DNA of 35,630 nt from positions 1-35,630 of the forward strand of contig DAHVAN010000311.1 of NCBI GenBank assembly GCA_027314595.1, read 5' to 3'. A model generated the notes under the pieces. That model made no database searches. It was not told the DNA's origin and saw nothing but the letters and a program-made list of their open reading frames with translations. The stretch is from Actinomycetota bacterium (GTDB taxonomy: Bacteria; Actinomycetota; Actinomycetes; Streptosporangiales; Streptosporangiaceae). This document shows positions 25,463 through 33,268 of the stretch, piece by piece (the first letter of the stretch is position 1; every line of letters begins with the position of its first letter). The position numbers were made by a program, and so were the translations under genes.

Positions 25463-26929
25463 GTGACGCTCCGCCTGCACGACACCGCCGCCAGGGCCGT
25501 CCGCGCGTTCGAGCCGATCGTCCCCGGGCAGGCGTCCGTCTACGTGTGCGGCGCGACGGTCCAGGGCGTCCCGCACATTGGCCACATGCGTTCGGCCGTG
25601 TGCTTCGACATCCTGGTCCGCTGGCTCGAGGCGTCGGGTTACCGCGTGACCTACTGCCGGAACGTGACCGACATCGACGACAAGATCCTGCGTGCCGCCG
25701 ACGCGGAGGGCGTCCCCTGGTGGGCGCTCGCGGAGCGTAACCAGCGGGCCTTCGCGAGAGGTTACGACCTGCTCGGCTGCCGCCCGCCTGATGTGGAACC
25801 GCGGGCGACCGGGCACATACCGGAGATGATCGCGCTGATCCGCAGGCTTGCCGATGGCGGGCACGCGTACGCCGCGGGCGGCGATGTGTACTTCGACGTG
25901 CACGCCGCGGCGGGGTACGGCGCCCTGTCCGGACAGCGCCTGGCGGACATGCGCGCTGCCGAGGACACCGACAGCGCGGCCGGCAAGCGCGACCCGCGGG
26001 ACTTCGCCTTGTGGAAGGGCGCGAAACCGGGGGAGCCGTCCTGGCGGACGCCGTGGGGTCCCGGCCGCCCCGGCTGGCATCTGGAGTGCTCGGCGATGTC
26101 GACAAGGTACCTCGGGCCCGCGTTCGACATCCATGGCGGCGGCATCGACCTTCTCTTCCCGCATCACGAGAACGAGCGCGCGCAGTCGGTCGCCGCCGGC
26201 GATGATTTCGCCAGGTACTGGCTGCACAACGGCCTCGTCGCGATGGCCGGGCAGAAGATGAGCAAGTCCGTGGGAAACGTCCTGCTCGCCGGCGAGCTGC
26301 TGAGCCGCGTCCGGCCGCAGGAGCTTCGGTACTACCTGGGACAGGCGCACTATCGCTCGACGCTGGAGTACTCCGACGAGGCGCTGGACGAGGCTGCCGC
26401 GGCCTACCAGCGGATCGAGCGCTTCGTGACGCGCGCGCAGCGAGCGCTCGGCGCTGACCCGGGCGCCCCGAGCGCGCCGGGCGGCCTGAGCGCGCCGGGC
26501 GGCCTGAGCGGCACGCCCGGGCCGGGCGCCGCGTCCGGGCCTGGCCTCCCGCTCTCCTTCACGGACGCGATGGACGACGACCTTGCCGTTCCCGCCGCGC
26601 TCGCCGCGCTGCACGCCACCGTGCGGGACGGCAACTACGCGCTGAGCGCGGGAAACAGGGAAGGCATCGCCGGGTGCCTGGCGCGGGTCCGGTCGATGCT
26701 GGCGGTGCTCGGCCTGGACCCGCTGTCACCGGCGTGGCACGAAAGAGACTCAGGTGACAGGCTGTACCAGGCGGTCGACGGACTGGTCCGGCTGGCGCTG
26801 CGGCAGCGGGAGACGGCACGCGCCCGGGCCGACTATGCTGCGGCGGACTCCATCAGGGACGCCCTCGAGAAGATCGGGGTAGTGGTCGAGGACACCCCGG
26901 AAGGCCCGCGATGGGAGCTGAAGCGATGA
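25463..26929 (+). CDS. cysS: Cysteinyl-tRNA synthetase
   Basis: A 488-residue class I aminoacyl-tRNA synthetase. Motifs: zinc-site Cys and HIGH-like region in [54 protein letters not shown], and KMSKSVGN. These blocks fit CysS rather than the paralogue MshC, which lacks the GYGALSGQ...RDFALWK insertion seen here. After the catalytic part there is an unusual low-complexity linker with repeated APGGLS units (near residues 334-360). GTG 25463 follows TACGCT (25450-25455) by 7 nt; starting at 25292 would add 57 unrelated residues overlapping the DUF2637 gene start. Confidence 0.95.
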   Translation: MTLRLHDTAARAVRAFEPIVPGQASVYVCGATVQGVPHIGHMRSAVCFDILVRWLEASGYRVTYCRNVTDIDDKILRAADAEGVPWWALAERNQRAFARGYDLLGCRPPDVEPRATGHIPEMIALIRRLADGGHAYAAGGDVYFDVHAAAGYGALSGQRLADMRAAEDTDSAAGKRDPRDFALWKGAKPGEPSWRTPWGPGRPGWHLECSAMSTRYLGPAFDIHGGGIDLLFPHHENERAQSVAAGDDFARYWLHNGLVAMAGQKMSKSVGNVLLAGELLSRVRPQELRYYLGQAHYRSTLEYSDEALDEAAAAYQRIERFVTRAQRALGADPGAPSAPGGLSAPGGLSGTPGPGAASGPGLPLSFTDAMDDDLAVPAALAALHATVRDGNYALSAGNREGIAGCLARVRSMLAVLGLDPLSPAWHERDSGDRLYQAVDGLVRLALRQRETARARADYAAADSIRDALEKIGVVVEDTPEGPRWELKR

Positions 26930-26945
26930 TCGGGCGGAGGAAGCG

Positions 26946-27983
26946 ATGAGCGGGCGGCGGAAAAGCGAAGGCTCGAACGGAAAGACGCCGGGTGGCGGTG
27001 GATACACCAAGTCCGGCAAGCCCCGCCCCGGCACGGGCGGGAACCGGCGGGATCGTCTTGAGGGCAAGGGACCGACCCCGCCGGCCTACATGCGTCCTGG
27101 CCATCCCGCGCAGCGGGCAGTCGCGGCGCGCGCGGCCGCCGCGGGCCGGCCACCTCAGAAGGCGGGAGTGGGGCGCCGGACAGTCAGTACGCGACGTTCG
27201 GACTATGAGAAGGAGAACCCGGCACCCCGGGGCAGCGGCGACGGACCGGAAATGGTCGCGGGCCGCAACCCGGTGGTCGAGTCGCTGCGGGCCCGGGTGC
27301 CGGCGATGGCGCTGTATGTGTCCGGGCGGGCGCAGGAGGACGAGCGCGTCGCGGAGGCGGTGCAGCTAGCGGCCGGGGCGGGCATCGCCGTGCTCGAAGC
27401 CGGCCTGTCCGAGCTTGACCGGCTGACCGGCGGCGCTGTGCACCAGGGCGTGGCGCTGCGGGTGCGGCCCTACGAGTACGCGCACCCGGACGACCTCACG
27501 CAGCGGGAGACCGGGACCCCGCCGCTGATCGTCGCGCTTGACGGCGTGACCGACCCGCGCAACCTCGGCGCCGTCGTCCGGTCGGCCGCCGCGTTCGGCG
27601 CGTCCGGTGTCGTGGTGCCGTCCCGGCGCAGCGCGGGAGTCAGCGCGGGCGCGTGGAAGGCGTCGGCGGGGGCGCTGGCGCGGCTGCCGGTGGCGCGCGC
27701 CGTCAACCTGACCCGCACGCTCGAGGCGTACAAGCAGCGCGGGCTGTTCGTCGCCGGGCTGGACGCCGCCGGGCCCACCGACGTCCACGACATGTCGATC
27801 GCGGACGGGCCCATGGTGCTGGTGGTGGGGTCTGAGGGACGCGGACTGTCGCGAGTGGTGGCGACCGCGTGCGACATGCTGGTGCGAATCCCGATGGCGG
27901 GCGCCACCGAGTCGCTGAACGCCGGGGTGGCCGCGTCGATCGCGCTCTATGAGATCGCCAGCGTCCGGTCTCGGCTTCCATGA
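26946..27983 (+). CDS. rlmB: 23S rRNA (guanosine(2251)-2'-O)-methyltransferase RlmB
   Basis: A 345-residue SPOUT (TrmH-family) methyltransferase. A basic disordered N-terminus of ~95 residues is followed by the substrate-binding domain ([17 protein letters not shown]). The knotted catalytic domain has motif 1 [20 protein letters not shown], motif 2 [13 protein letters not shown] and motif 3 [30 protein letters not shown] precedes ATG 26946. It starts 16 nt after cysS, consistent with an operon, and the gene pair is conserved in actinomycetes. Confidence 0.95.
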   Translation: MSGRRKSEGSNGKTPGGGGYTKSGKPRPGTGGNRRDRLEGKGPTPPAYMRPGHPAQRAVAARAAAAGRPPQKAGVGRRTVSTRRSDYEKENPAPRGSGDGPEMVAGRNPVVESLRARVPAMALYVSGRAQEDERVAEAVQLAAGAGIAVLEAGLSELDRLTGGAVHQGVALRVRPYEYAHPDDLTQRETGTPPLIVALDGVTDPRNLGAVVRSAAAFGASGVVVPSRRSAGVSAGAWKASAGALARLPVARAVNLTRTLEAYKQRGLFVAGLDAAGPTDVHDMSIADGPMVLVVGSEGRGLSRVVATACDMLVRIPMAGATESLNAGVAASIALYEIASVRSRLP

Positions 27984-28134
27984 CCGGCGCCCGCCTGACC
28001 GTTGCCGCCTGAGGGGGCGGAATGGCTGACCGGGGGATCGCGGTGGCGTTGGCTGGCGGGTTTGAGCCGTAGCCGCGGCGGGCGGCGGGCTCGCCGGGCA
28101 CCCTGCGCTGGACGGACCCGCCGCGGTAGCCGCT

Positions 28135-28151
28135 CCCGGCCACTGGCCGGG
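28135..28151. terminator. Hairpin between rlmB and tRNA-Thr
   Basis: CCCGGCC-ACT-GGCCGGG, a perfect 7-bp stem with a 3-nt loop, 152 nt after the rlmB stop. It could end the cysS-rlmB transcript. The rest of 27984-28201 holds nothing else I can name; a -10-like TACGCT near 28158 may serve the tRNA. Confidence 0.35.
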
Positions 28152-28201
28152 AACCGGTACGCTGGCAGCATCCGGTGCGCTCCGGTGACAAGAGCGTACC
28201 C

Positions 28202-28277
28202 GCCGGTGTAGCTCAGCAGGCAGAGCGTCCGCCTTGTAAGCGGCAGGTCAGCGGTTCGAATCCGCTCACCGGCTCCA
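28202..28277 (+). tRNA. tRNA-Thr (anticodon UGU)
   Basis: A full cloverleaf can be drawn: acceptor GCCGGTG (28202-28208) with CACCGGC (28267-28273), D arm GCTC/GAGC, anticodon loop CTTGTAA with anticodon TGT (reads ACA), T arm AGCGG-TTCGAAT-CCGCT, discriminator T and an encoded CCA (28275-28277). The first anticodon-stem pair (T27/C43) is mismatched. An integrase gene begins 60 nt downstream, so the 3' half is the likely attachment site of the element that follows. Confidence 0.95.
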
Positions 28278-28337
28278 CGTGAAGTGTCAACCGTCAGCCC
28301 TCCTGCCTGCGGGAACGCAGGAAGAGAGGGAACCGGC

Positions 28338-29672
28338 ATGACGCAGGCACTGCCCGCGAGTTTCAAGATCCCCACAAAATCCCCACAACCGGCCCGTAAG
28401 GCTGCCCGGCCCGCCGGCCGACGGGCACCCGGCCGGATCCTCGTGACCGGGACCGGCCGGGCAGCCACCCGGGGCGGCGGCGAGGTCATCGAGCTGGAGC
28501 ACGGCATCACCGTCTACCCGGCCCGTGCGGAACCCGGCCGCTGGCGGGCGGTCTGGTACGAGGACGGCCAGCGGCAGCAGTGCGAGGCGGCCAGCGAGAA
28601 CAAGCTGGCCGCCAGGCTGGAGAAGGTCACCGAGCGGCTGGCGGCCGGCGCGCCGGGCATGAAGCGGCCCGGCGCGGACCTGATCGCCTGGTATCTCGAC
28701 CCGGACCGGCTCCCCGTCGCCGGGCGGTGGTCCCGCAAGCATGCGCACACCCAGCGCCGGCTGTGCGAGCGGTTCGCGGCCCCGGTCATCGGCGCGGTCG
28801 CCTGCCAGGACATCACGGCCGGCCACATGCAGAAAATCGTCAACGCGGCCCCCACGGCGGGGGAAGGCGACCGGGTCCACCGGATGATCTCCGCCCTGGT
28901 CAGTGCCGGCCTGGATGGCGGGTACCTGGCTGACCCGCGGCTGGCGGGGGTGCACTGGCAAGCAGGCAACCGTGCGCTGCCTGCGGCCCGGGTGAGCACA
29001 GCCGGGGAATCGGGGCTGTGGGTCGACCCGGCCGAGATTCCTTCTGAGGGTGACATCGGCAGGCTCGGCCGGGCGCTGGCCGCGGGGCGGCACGGCGAGC
29101 GGGATGAGCTGATGGCCAATGTCGCCGCCTACAGCGGGCTGCGGTGGGGCGAGCTGACCGCGCTGACCATCGGCCAGGTTGACACCGGCAGCCGGGTGAT
29201 CACGGTGGACCGCAAGGTGGTGGAGGTTGCCGGGCACCTGTATGTCGAGGCGCCGAAGAACCGCAAGTTCCGCCGGACGATCTACCCGCGCCGCACGCCG
29301 GCCGGGTACCCGCTCGCCGATCGGCTCGCCGCCCGCATCGAGGCCGCCCGCGCCGGGCAGGACGCCGGCACTAACCCGCTGGGGCTGATCTTCCCCTCCC
29401 CGGCAGGCAAGCACTGGCGGTCGTCCAACTTCCAGCGCACCGTCCTCAGGCGCGCCTACCTGGCCGCCGGGTGGCGCGACGGCGACGGCAACGGCCGGTG
29501 GACGTGGCACAGCCTGCGGCACGTGTTCTGCACCACCGCCCTGTTCACCTGGAAGCTCGACCCCACCGACGTGTCCCGGATGGCCGGCCACGCCAACTAC
29601 CGCATCACGCTCGACATGTATGTCGGCTCCACCGCCGGCGTGCTGGACCGCGCCCGCACGGCCACCGAGTAA
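28338..29672 (+). CDS. int: Site-specific tyrosine recombinase (integrase)
   Basis: A 444-residue phage/ICE-type integrase. After a basic N-terminus comes an arm/SAM-like core-binding domain (about residues 60-200). The catalytic domain has all expected residues: Arg in AAYSGLRWGELTAL, Lys in the beta-hairpin EAPKNRKFRRTIY, H-x-x-R in TWHSLRHVFCTT, His in MAGHANYRIT, and the nucleophile Tyr in LDMYVG. ATG 28338 has GAGAGGG a few nt upstream; the GTG at 28284 would overlap the attachment region. The gene points away from tRNA-Thr, 60 nt from its 3' end. It looks intact and could be functional. Confidence 0.93.
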   Translation: MTQALPASFKIPTKSPQPARKAARPAGRRAPGRILVTGTGRAATRGGGEVIELEHGITVYPARAEPGRWRAVWYEDGQRQQCEAASENKLAARLEKVTERLAAGAPGMKRPGADLIAWYLDPDRLPVAGRWSRKHAHTQRRLCERFAAPVIGAVACQDITAGHMQKIVNAAPTAGEGDRVHRMISALVSAGLDGGYLADPRLAGVHWQAGNRALPAARVSTAGESGLWVDPAEIPSEGDIGRLGRALAAGRHGERDELMANVAAYSGLRWGELTALTIGQVDTGSRVITVDRKVVEVAGHLYVEAPKNRKFRRTIYPRRTPAGYPLADRLAARIEAARAGQDAGTNPLGLIFPSPAGKHWRSSNFQRTVLRRAYLAAGWRDGDGNGRWTWHSLRHVFCTTALFTWKLDPTDVSRMAGHANYRITLDMYVGSTAGVLDRARTATE

Positions 29673-29758
29673 CCACGCCCGGCCGCGATGAGGGACGGGC
29701 ATGGTCCACGCAGGCCGTGACCTGCCCGGTTCCTCCTCGCCCCTCCAGGGGGGACAGC

Positions 29759-30043
29759 ATGCCTGACACTGATCTCCAGCAGCCCGTCCCCGGCCCGCTG
29801 CGCGCGGCAGCCGATGCCGCAGAACTCGCGTGGGCAGCGTCCGGGCTGGTCACCGCTGACGGGTATCACCTGCTCCGGCTGGACTTGGACAGGTGCGGCA
29901 CCCACACGGGCAACCAGCAGGCCGTGAACACGGCCATCGGCTGCAACCTGCGCGCCTTCGGATACCCGCCCGGGCCGTTCGGCTCGGGCGGCGCATGGCT
30001 CGTCACCGGCTACCGCGGGCAGGACCCGGGAGCGGGCCGGTGA
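29759..30043 (+). CDS. Small unknown protein of the element
   Basis: A 94-residue protein (MPDTDLQQPVPGPLRAAADA...) with no membrane segment and no motif I recognise. AGGGGGGA at about 29747-29754 supports ATG 29759. Its stop overlaps the GTG of the following DUF2637 gene (GTGA), so the two are co-translated. Such short genes beside DUF2637 are usual in actinobacterial integrative elements. Confidence 0.6.
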   Translation: MPDTDLQQPVPGPLRAAADAAELAWAASGLVTADGYHLLRLDLDRCGTHTGNQQAVNTAIGCNLRAFGYPPGPFGSGGAWLVTGYRGQDPGAGR

Positions 30044-30489
30044 CCGCGCTCGCCGCCCCGGCCGTCACGAGCCGCTGCCTGCCCGCCGTCAGCGGCGGCG
30101 TGGACCGCGCGATCCGCGTCTCCACCGCGGTCGTCGTGCTCGCCGTGGCGGGCATCGCGGCGTACATCTCCCACTGGCACGCCTACGCCGTCGTCCGCGA
30201 GTACGGCGAGACCGGCGTAACCGCCCAGCTCGAACCCGCCACCATCGACGGCCTGGTGTACGCGTCCTCCATGGTCATCCTGTACGCGGCCCGGCACCGC
30301 CTCCCGGTCCCCAGGCTGGCCCGCTGGATGCTCGCGCTGGGCATCCTCGCCTCGCTCGCCGTGAACGTGGCCCAGGGCTGGTCCCACGGGCTGGTCGGCG
30401 CGGTCGTCGCGGCCTGGCCGGCGGTCAGCCTGGTGGGGCATCCTGGCGGCCACCTTCGGGCAGTTCCGGGACTGCGGACAGGGTCGTGA
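30040..30489 (+). pseudogene. DUF2637 membrane protein, 3'-truncated by a junction
   Basis: The first ~133 residues are a DUF2637-type protein with four hydrophobic segments (STAVVVLAVAGIAAYISHWHA; LVYASSMVILYAA; MLALGILASLAVNVAQGW; LVGAVVAAWPAVSLVG). Homologues continue after the last segment with a SYELL-like stretch; here the similarity stops at SLVG (about 30438) and a short unrelated tail follows. From the same point, in another frame, sequence of a JAB isopeptidase begins. I infer a deletion or recombination that fused the two genes out of frame. The remaining ORF can still be translated. Confidence 0.6.
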
Positions 30490-30859
30490 TGAGTGCGTCG
30501 TCTACTGGACCGGCTCGCGGGACACCGCGGGAGCAGTAGACGACGCAGTCATCCCAGTGCACCGGGCAGGCCCTGACTGGTACGAGACGGACCCGGCATG
30601 GGTCACCAGTTTCTTCCTGGAACTCCGCCGTGACAGGCGGATGGTGCGAGCGCAGGTCCACACCCACCCGGGGATCGCCTCGCACTCAGACACAGACGAC
30701 CGCTACCCGCTGGCACCTAGCCCCGGTTTCCACTCCCTTGTCATACCGCGCTTCGGCATCGGCACCGTCAGGCTGAATGACGCGTACCTGGCCGTGCTGG
30801 AGGACGACGGCACCTGGGCGGAGCGTGACCCGGATACTGAGATCAAGGAGACCACGTGA
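30440..30859 (+). pseudogene. JAB/JAMM (Mov34/MPN/PAD-1) isopeptidase, start lost
   Basis: The frame reads LAATFGQFRDCGQGRDECVVYWTG, then later AQVHTHPGIASHSDTDDRY. These give the JAMM metalloprotease set: the upstream Glu (in DECVVYW, codon 30491), HxH (30659-30667) and the Ser-x-x-Asp pair that follows. JAMM enzymes cleave isopeptide bonds of ubiquitin-like proteins or process their tails. The 140-codon segment has no ATG, GTG or TTG in frame upstream of the catalytic Glu back to the stop at 30043; the first usable start (GTG 30557) would lose that Glu. A CTG at 30443 after GGTGGGG is the only other option. The stop overlaps the E1 start by GTGA, so the two genes formed one operon. Confidence 0.75.
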
Positions 30860-32183
30860 CGCCCGAGCATGCCCTCGACCGGACAGCGCGACTGATCCGC
30901 ATGGACCTGTTCGCACGGGAAGTATCGATCAGCCAGATCATCGACGGCCTTCAGGGGACGACAGTTCTGATCCGTGCTGACCAGGCCAACCTGTCATCCC
31001 CCAACGGCCAGACGGCGCTCTGCACCTTGTTCAGCCAGATCGCCATGATGGGCATCGGCATCAACCTCGACATTCCCGACGTGCCGCTGCTGATCGCTCA
31101 GCCCCCTCTGAAGGGAACCCGGCTGCGCACGGCGCTCCTGGACTACGCGACCGACCTCATACCCGGTAGCCGCTGCGGAACGGGACTCCGGAACACCGAC
31201 CTATCGTTCGCACTTGGCGACACCGCAACCGACGACCTGCACGTCATCCGGGTGACTGGCGGCGACTGGTCCTGCGCCATCGGACCGGCCAGGCAGACTC
31301 CGCCCCGCCGCTGGCAAGGCACGTGGCCGGTCGGCGCCATGCTCGCCGCCGCCGCAGCCGCCCCCGACGCACTTCGAATAGCCGTAATGCGGATCGCCTC
31401 CGCCTCTGGACGCGAACCGACCCGGGAATTCCGCATCAGCCCTGGGCTCCCCGTCAGGATCGACCTGTCCAGCCGGGCTATCCCGTGGGGCGCCTCGACC
31501 TTGGGCGCGTCGACATCATCAGCGGCGGCGCCATCACCAACGCGACCATTTACGCGCTGCTGCGGATCCCAGGATTGTCCGGCCTGCTGCGTGTCATCGA
31601 ACCAGAGGACCTGGACCTCACGAACCTCAACCGCTACCCGCTCGCGCGATACTCAGACCTGGAGCAAGCGAAGGTATCCGTTCTTGAGGGATACTCCCGA
31701 GACGGCCTGCAGATCTCCGGCATCCAGGGTCGTTTCGATGACTCGTGGCCAAACCTGCTGGGCGGCCTCGCGCCGCGGGTACTGATCGGCGCAGACCAGA
31801 TCCCAGCCCGATGGGCAGTCCAGCGTGCCGCACCCCCGTGGCTTCAGGTCAGCGGAACCAGCCACCTCCTGACGATGTCCTCGAGCCATCATCCAGAGGG
31901 ACCTTGCGCAGGATGCGCCCACCCCAAGGACGAGCATGGAGATGACCCCATTCCGACCATCTCGTTCGTCTCGCTGTGGGCCGGGATACTCCATGAGACC
32001 CAGCAAGGTTATCCAGCAGCCGAGCGCAACTTCATCCGGTCAGGCGTGATGTCAACGCTGAAGTCTTCACCGAGTACCTGCGACAGCCTGGACAGCATCG
32101 TGAACGATGGCTCGTGCTCTCCCGCCTCCAGTCGCGCAATCGCCGACTGGTGCATCCCCAGCATCCTGGCCAGTGCCGTCTGA
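30856..32183 (+). pseudogene. ThiF/E1-like ubiquitin-activating enzyme, frameshifted and 3'-truncated
   Basis: GTG 30856 (AAGGAG 5 nt upstream) opens ~210 codons of an N-terminal domain (for example LIRADQANLSSPNGQTALCT) that may be an inactive E1-type Rossmann repeat. At the G4 run 31487-31490 the frame changes; reading on in the other frame gives the active-type adenylation domain: LGRVDIISGGAITNATIYAL (nucleotide loop), VIEPEDLDLTNLNRYPLARY (the Asp-rich and NLNR motifs), EQAKVSVLEG (conserved Lys) and one zinc-type CxxC (GPCAGCAHPKDE). Adding one G restores a continuous protein. Similarity ends near 31995 (SFVSLWAGIL); the rest is antisense to the XRE gene, so the second CxxC and tail are missing. 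E1 enzymes adenylate ubiquitin-like C-termini. No E2 or ubiquitin-like gene is visible. Confidence 0.75.
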
Positions 32184-32326
32184 GATAGGTCGTGCTCCGC
32201 GCGGTAGCCGACTACGCGGACAGCGACGTCGTTGGCGAACCTCGTCCGCTCGTACTCGCGGCGGTACTCCAGGGATTCGCGCATATGGCGCTCGTGGATG
32301 GCGTGAGCGGAGAGCCTGTCAGTCAT
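32009..32326 (-). CDS. XRE-family antitoxin (HigA-like)
   Basis: A 105-residue protein with an HTH_3 domain (YRAEHDLSQTALARMLGMHQSAIARLEAGEHEPS) in its centre-to-C-terminal half and a charged helical N-terminus (RHMRESLEYRREYERTRF), presumably the toxin-binding part. It follows the toxin gene with overlapping ends. ATG 32326 is favoured by GAGGGAAGG 8 nt upstream; GTG 32335 is the alternative and overlaps the toxin stop. Toxin-first order is typical of HigBA systems. Confidence 0.8.
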   Translation of the reverse strand: MTDRLSAHAIHERHMRESLEYRREYERTRFANDVAVRVVGYRAEHDLSQTALARMLGMHQSAIARLEAGEHEPSFTMLSRLSQVLGEDFSVDITPDRMKLRSAAG

Positions 32327-32331
32327 CGTCG

Positions 32332-32676
32332 TCACCTTCCCTCATTTTCTTTCCATCTGGCTAGGCGTTTGGCTGCATCCAGGCAGGCCCGCATGAACTC
32401 ACGCGGGTTCGTCTCGCCGTCTGGGGCGATCGCAGCGATCTTGAATTCGTCTGCACCGATCCGCGTGTAAATCGGCCGCCACGGGCAGTCGCCGCGCCGT
32501 GGCCGTAGCTCCCACCAGGACCCATCGACGCCCTTGACGGGAGCGCAATGCGGCGCTGGCAGGCGGACCCCTGCCGCCTCGAGCTTTTCCACGGCATGCT
32601 GGATGGCCACTTGCTCAAGGGCTGGGAGCGACTCCAGCTCATCCGCTGCCGCCTCAAGGTAGGAGACCTGCCACAC
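32332..32676 (-). CDS. RelE/HigB-superfamily (phage-derived Gp49-like) toxin
   Basis: A 114-residue protein with the small RelE-like fold: N-terminal helices (LEAAADELESLPALEQVAIQHAVEKLEAAG), then the strands WWELRPRRGDCPWRPIYTRIG and FKIAAIAPDG, and a C-terminal helix (ACLDAAKRLARWKE). Proteins of this kind cut mRNA at the ribosome. The arginines in ELRPRRG and RPIYTRIG are the likely active-site basic residues. GTG 32676 follows TATAGT (complement of 32684-32689) by exactly 7 nt, giving a leaderless start; ATG 32682 is the alternative. Confidence 0.75.
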   Translation of the reverse strand: MWQVSYLEAAADELESLPALEQVAIQHAVEKLEAAGVRLPAPHCAPVKGVDGSWWELRPRRGDCPWRPIYTRIGADEFKIAAIAPDGETNPREFMRACLDAAKRLARWKENEGR

Positions 32677-32684
32677 GCCCATAA

Positions 32685-33104
32685 CTATAACAAGATTGTT
32701 ATTGCAGGCGGCGGCGCGGCGGCAGCTCCCGCTGCACGGAACCAGCAAGGGGCGGCCAGCAGCAAGTTAACGGCCCCAGGAAGGTAGCAGTCACGCCCGC
32801 GCTCCCGGCGCGTTACCTCAGCTTGTGCCATGTGCAGCTCTGGTCTCGGTCCACCGCGACGAAAGCGCACTCGTCGCTGTGCGTAGTCAACATCGGTGAC
32901 AACATAGGCGGCTGCTAGCCACCCGGTCGCAGCCTGGACGTGGCGAGCATCTGAGGTGTTCGACCACCACATCCTGCGGGCTCGGCCGTAAGTGGAAGGC
33001 GGCAGGCCGCCGTCCACCATGTCGGCGATGTCGTCCATGCCGACGTCGAGATGCTGCTCATCGCTGTCGCGGAGGAATCTGCACAAGGGGTCATACTTCG
33101 CCAT
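32685..33104 (-). CDS. DUF7662-like small protein
   Basis: A 139-residue frame starting at ATG 33104 (MAKYDPLCRFLRDSDEQHLD). The first ~85 residues match a small domain family with the signatures KYDPLxxxL, a middle LPPSTYGRARRMWWSN block and a W-rich HVQAATGWLAAAYVV segment; I associate it with DUF7662, function unknown. The following ~50 residues are unconserved and run into the HigBA operator, with the stop inside the palindrome, so the natural end may have been lost. No good ribosome site is seen. Confidence 0.6.
   Translation of the reverse strand: MAKYDPLCRFLRDSDEQHLDVGMDDIADMVDGGLPPSTYGRARRMWWSNTSDARHVQAATGWLAAAYVVTDVDYAQRRVRFRRGGPRPELHMAQAEVTRRERGRDCYLPGAVNLLLAAPCWFRAAGAAAAPPPAITILL
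32687..32702. promoter_or_regulatory. Palindromic operator of the HigBA-type module
   Basis: ATAACAA-GA-TTGTTAT is a perfect 7+7 bp palindrome with a 2-bp centre, in a surrounding that is otherwise very GC-rich. It overlaps the toxin -10 box and lies about 10 nt before the toxin start, as expected for autorepression by the antitoxin. Confidence 0.75.
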
Positions 33105-33268
33105 GACTCTGATTCTTCTCGCAAGCAGCCCGGGTACGCGGCCCCTGCGAGAACAGCGCCGCGCCGAGGATTCCCCGCCTTGGCCACCGAGAGCCTGGTG
33201 CCGCCTGTTGCGGGGAAGACCGTGCTGACTGCCTAGCAGGCGGTACCCTCGCGTGGGCCGCCGCCGCC

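Noticed and set aside
31487..31490. Programmed -1 ribosomal frameshift in the E1 gene
   Set aside because: The heptamer around the G4 run does not form a canonical X-XXY-YYZ slippery site, and the 3' end is also lost, so gene decay is simpler.
31323..31500. Independent start of the E1 adenylation frame at 31323
   Set aside because: The frame-0 translation before about 31490 is a shadow of the N-terminal E1 domain; real similarity begins only at RLDLGRVDIIS.
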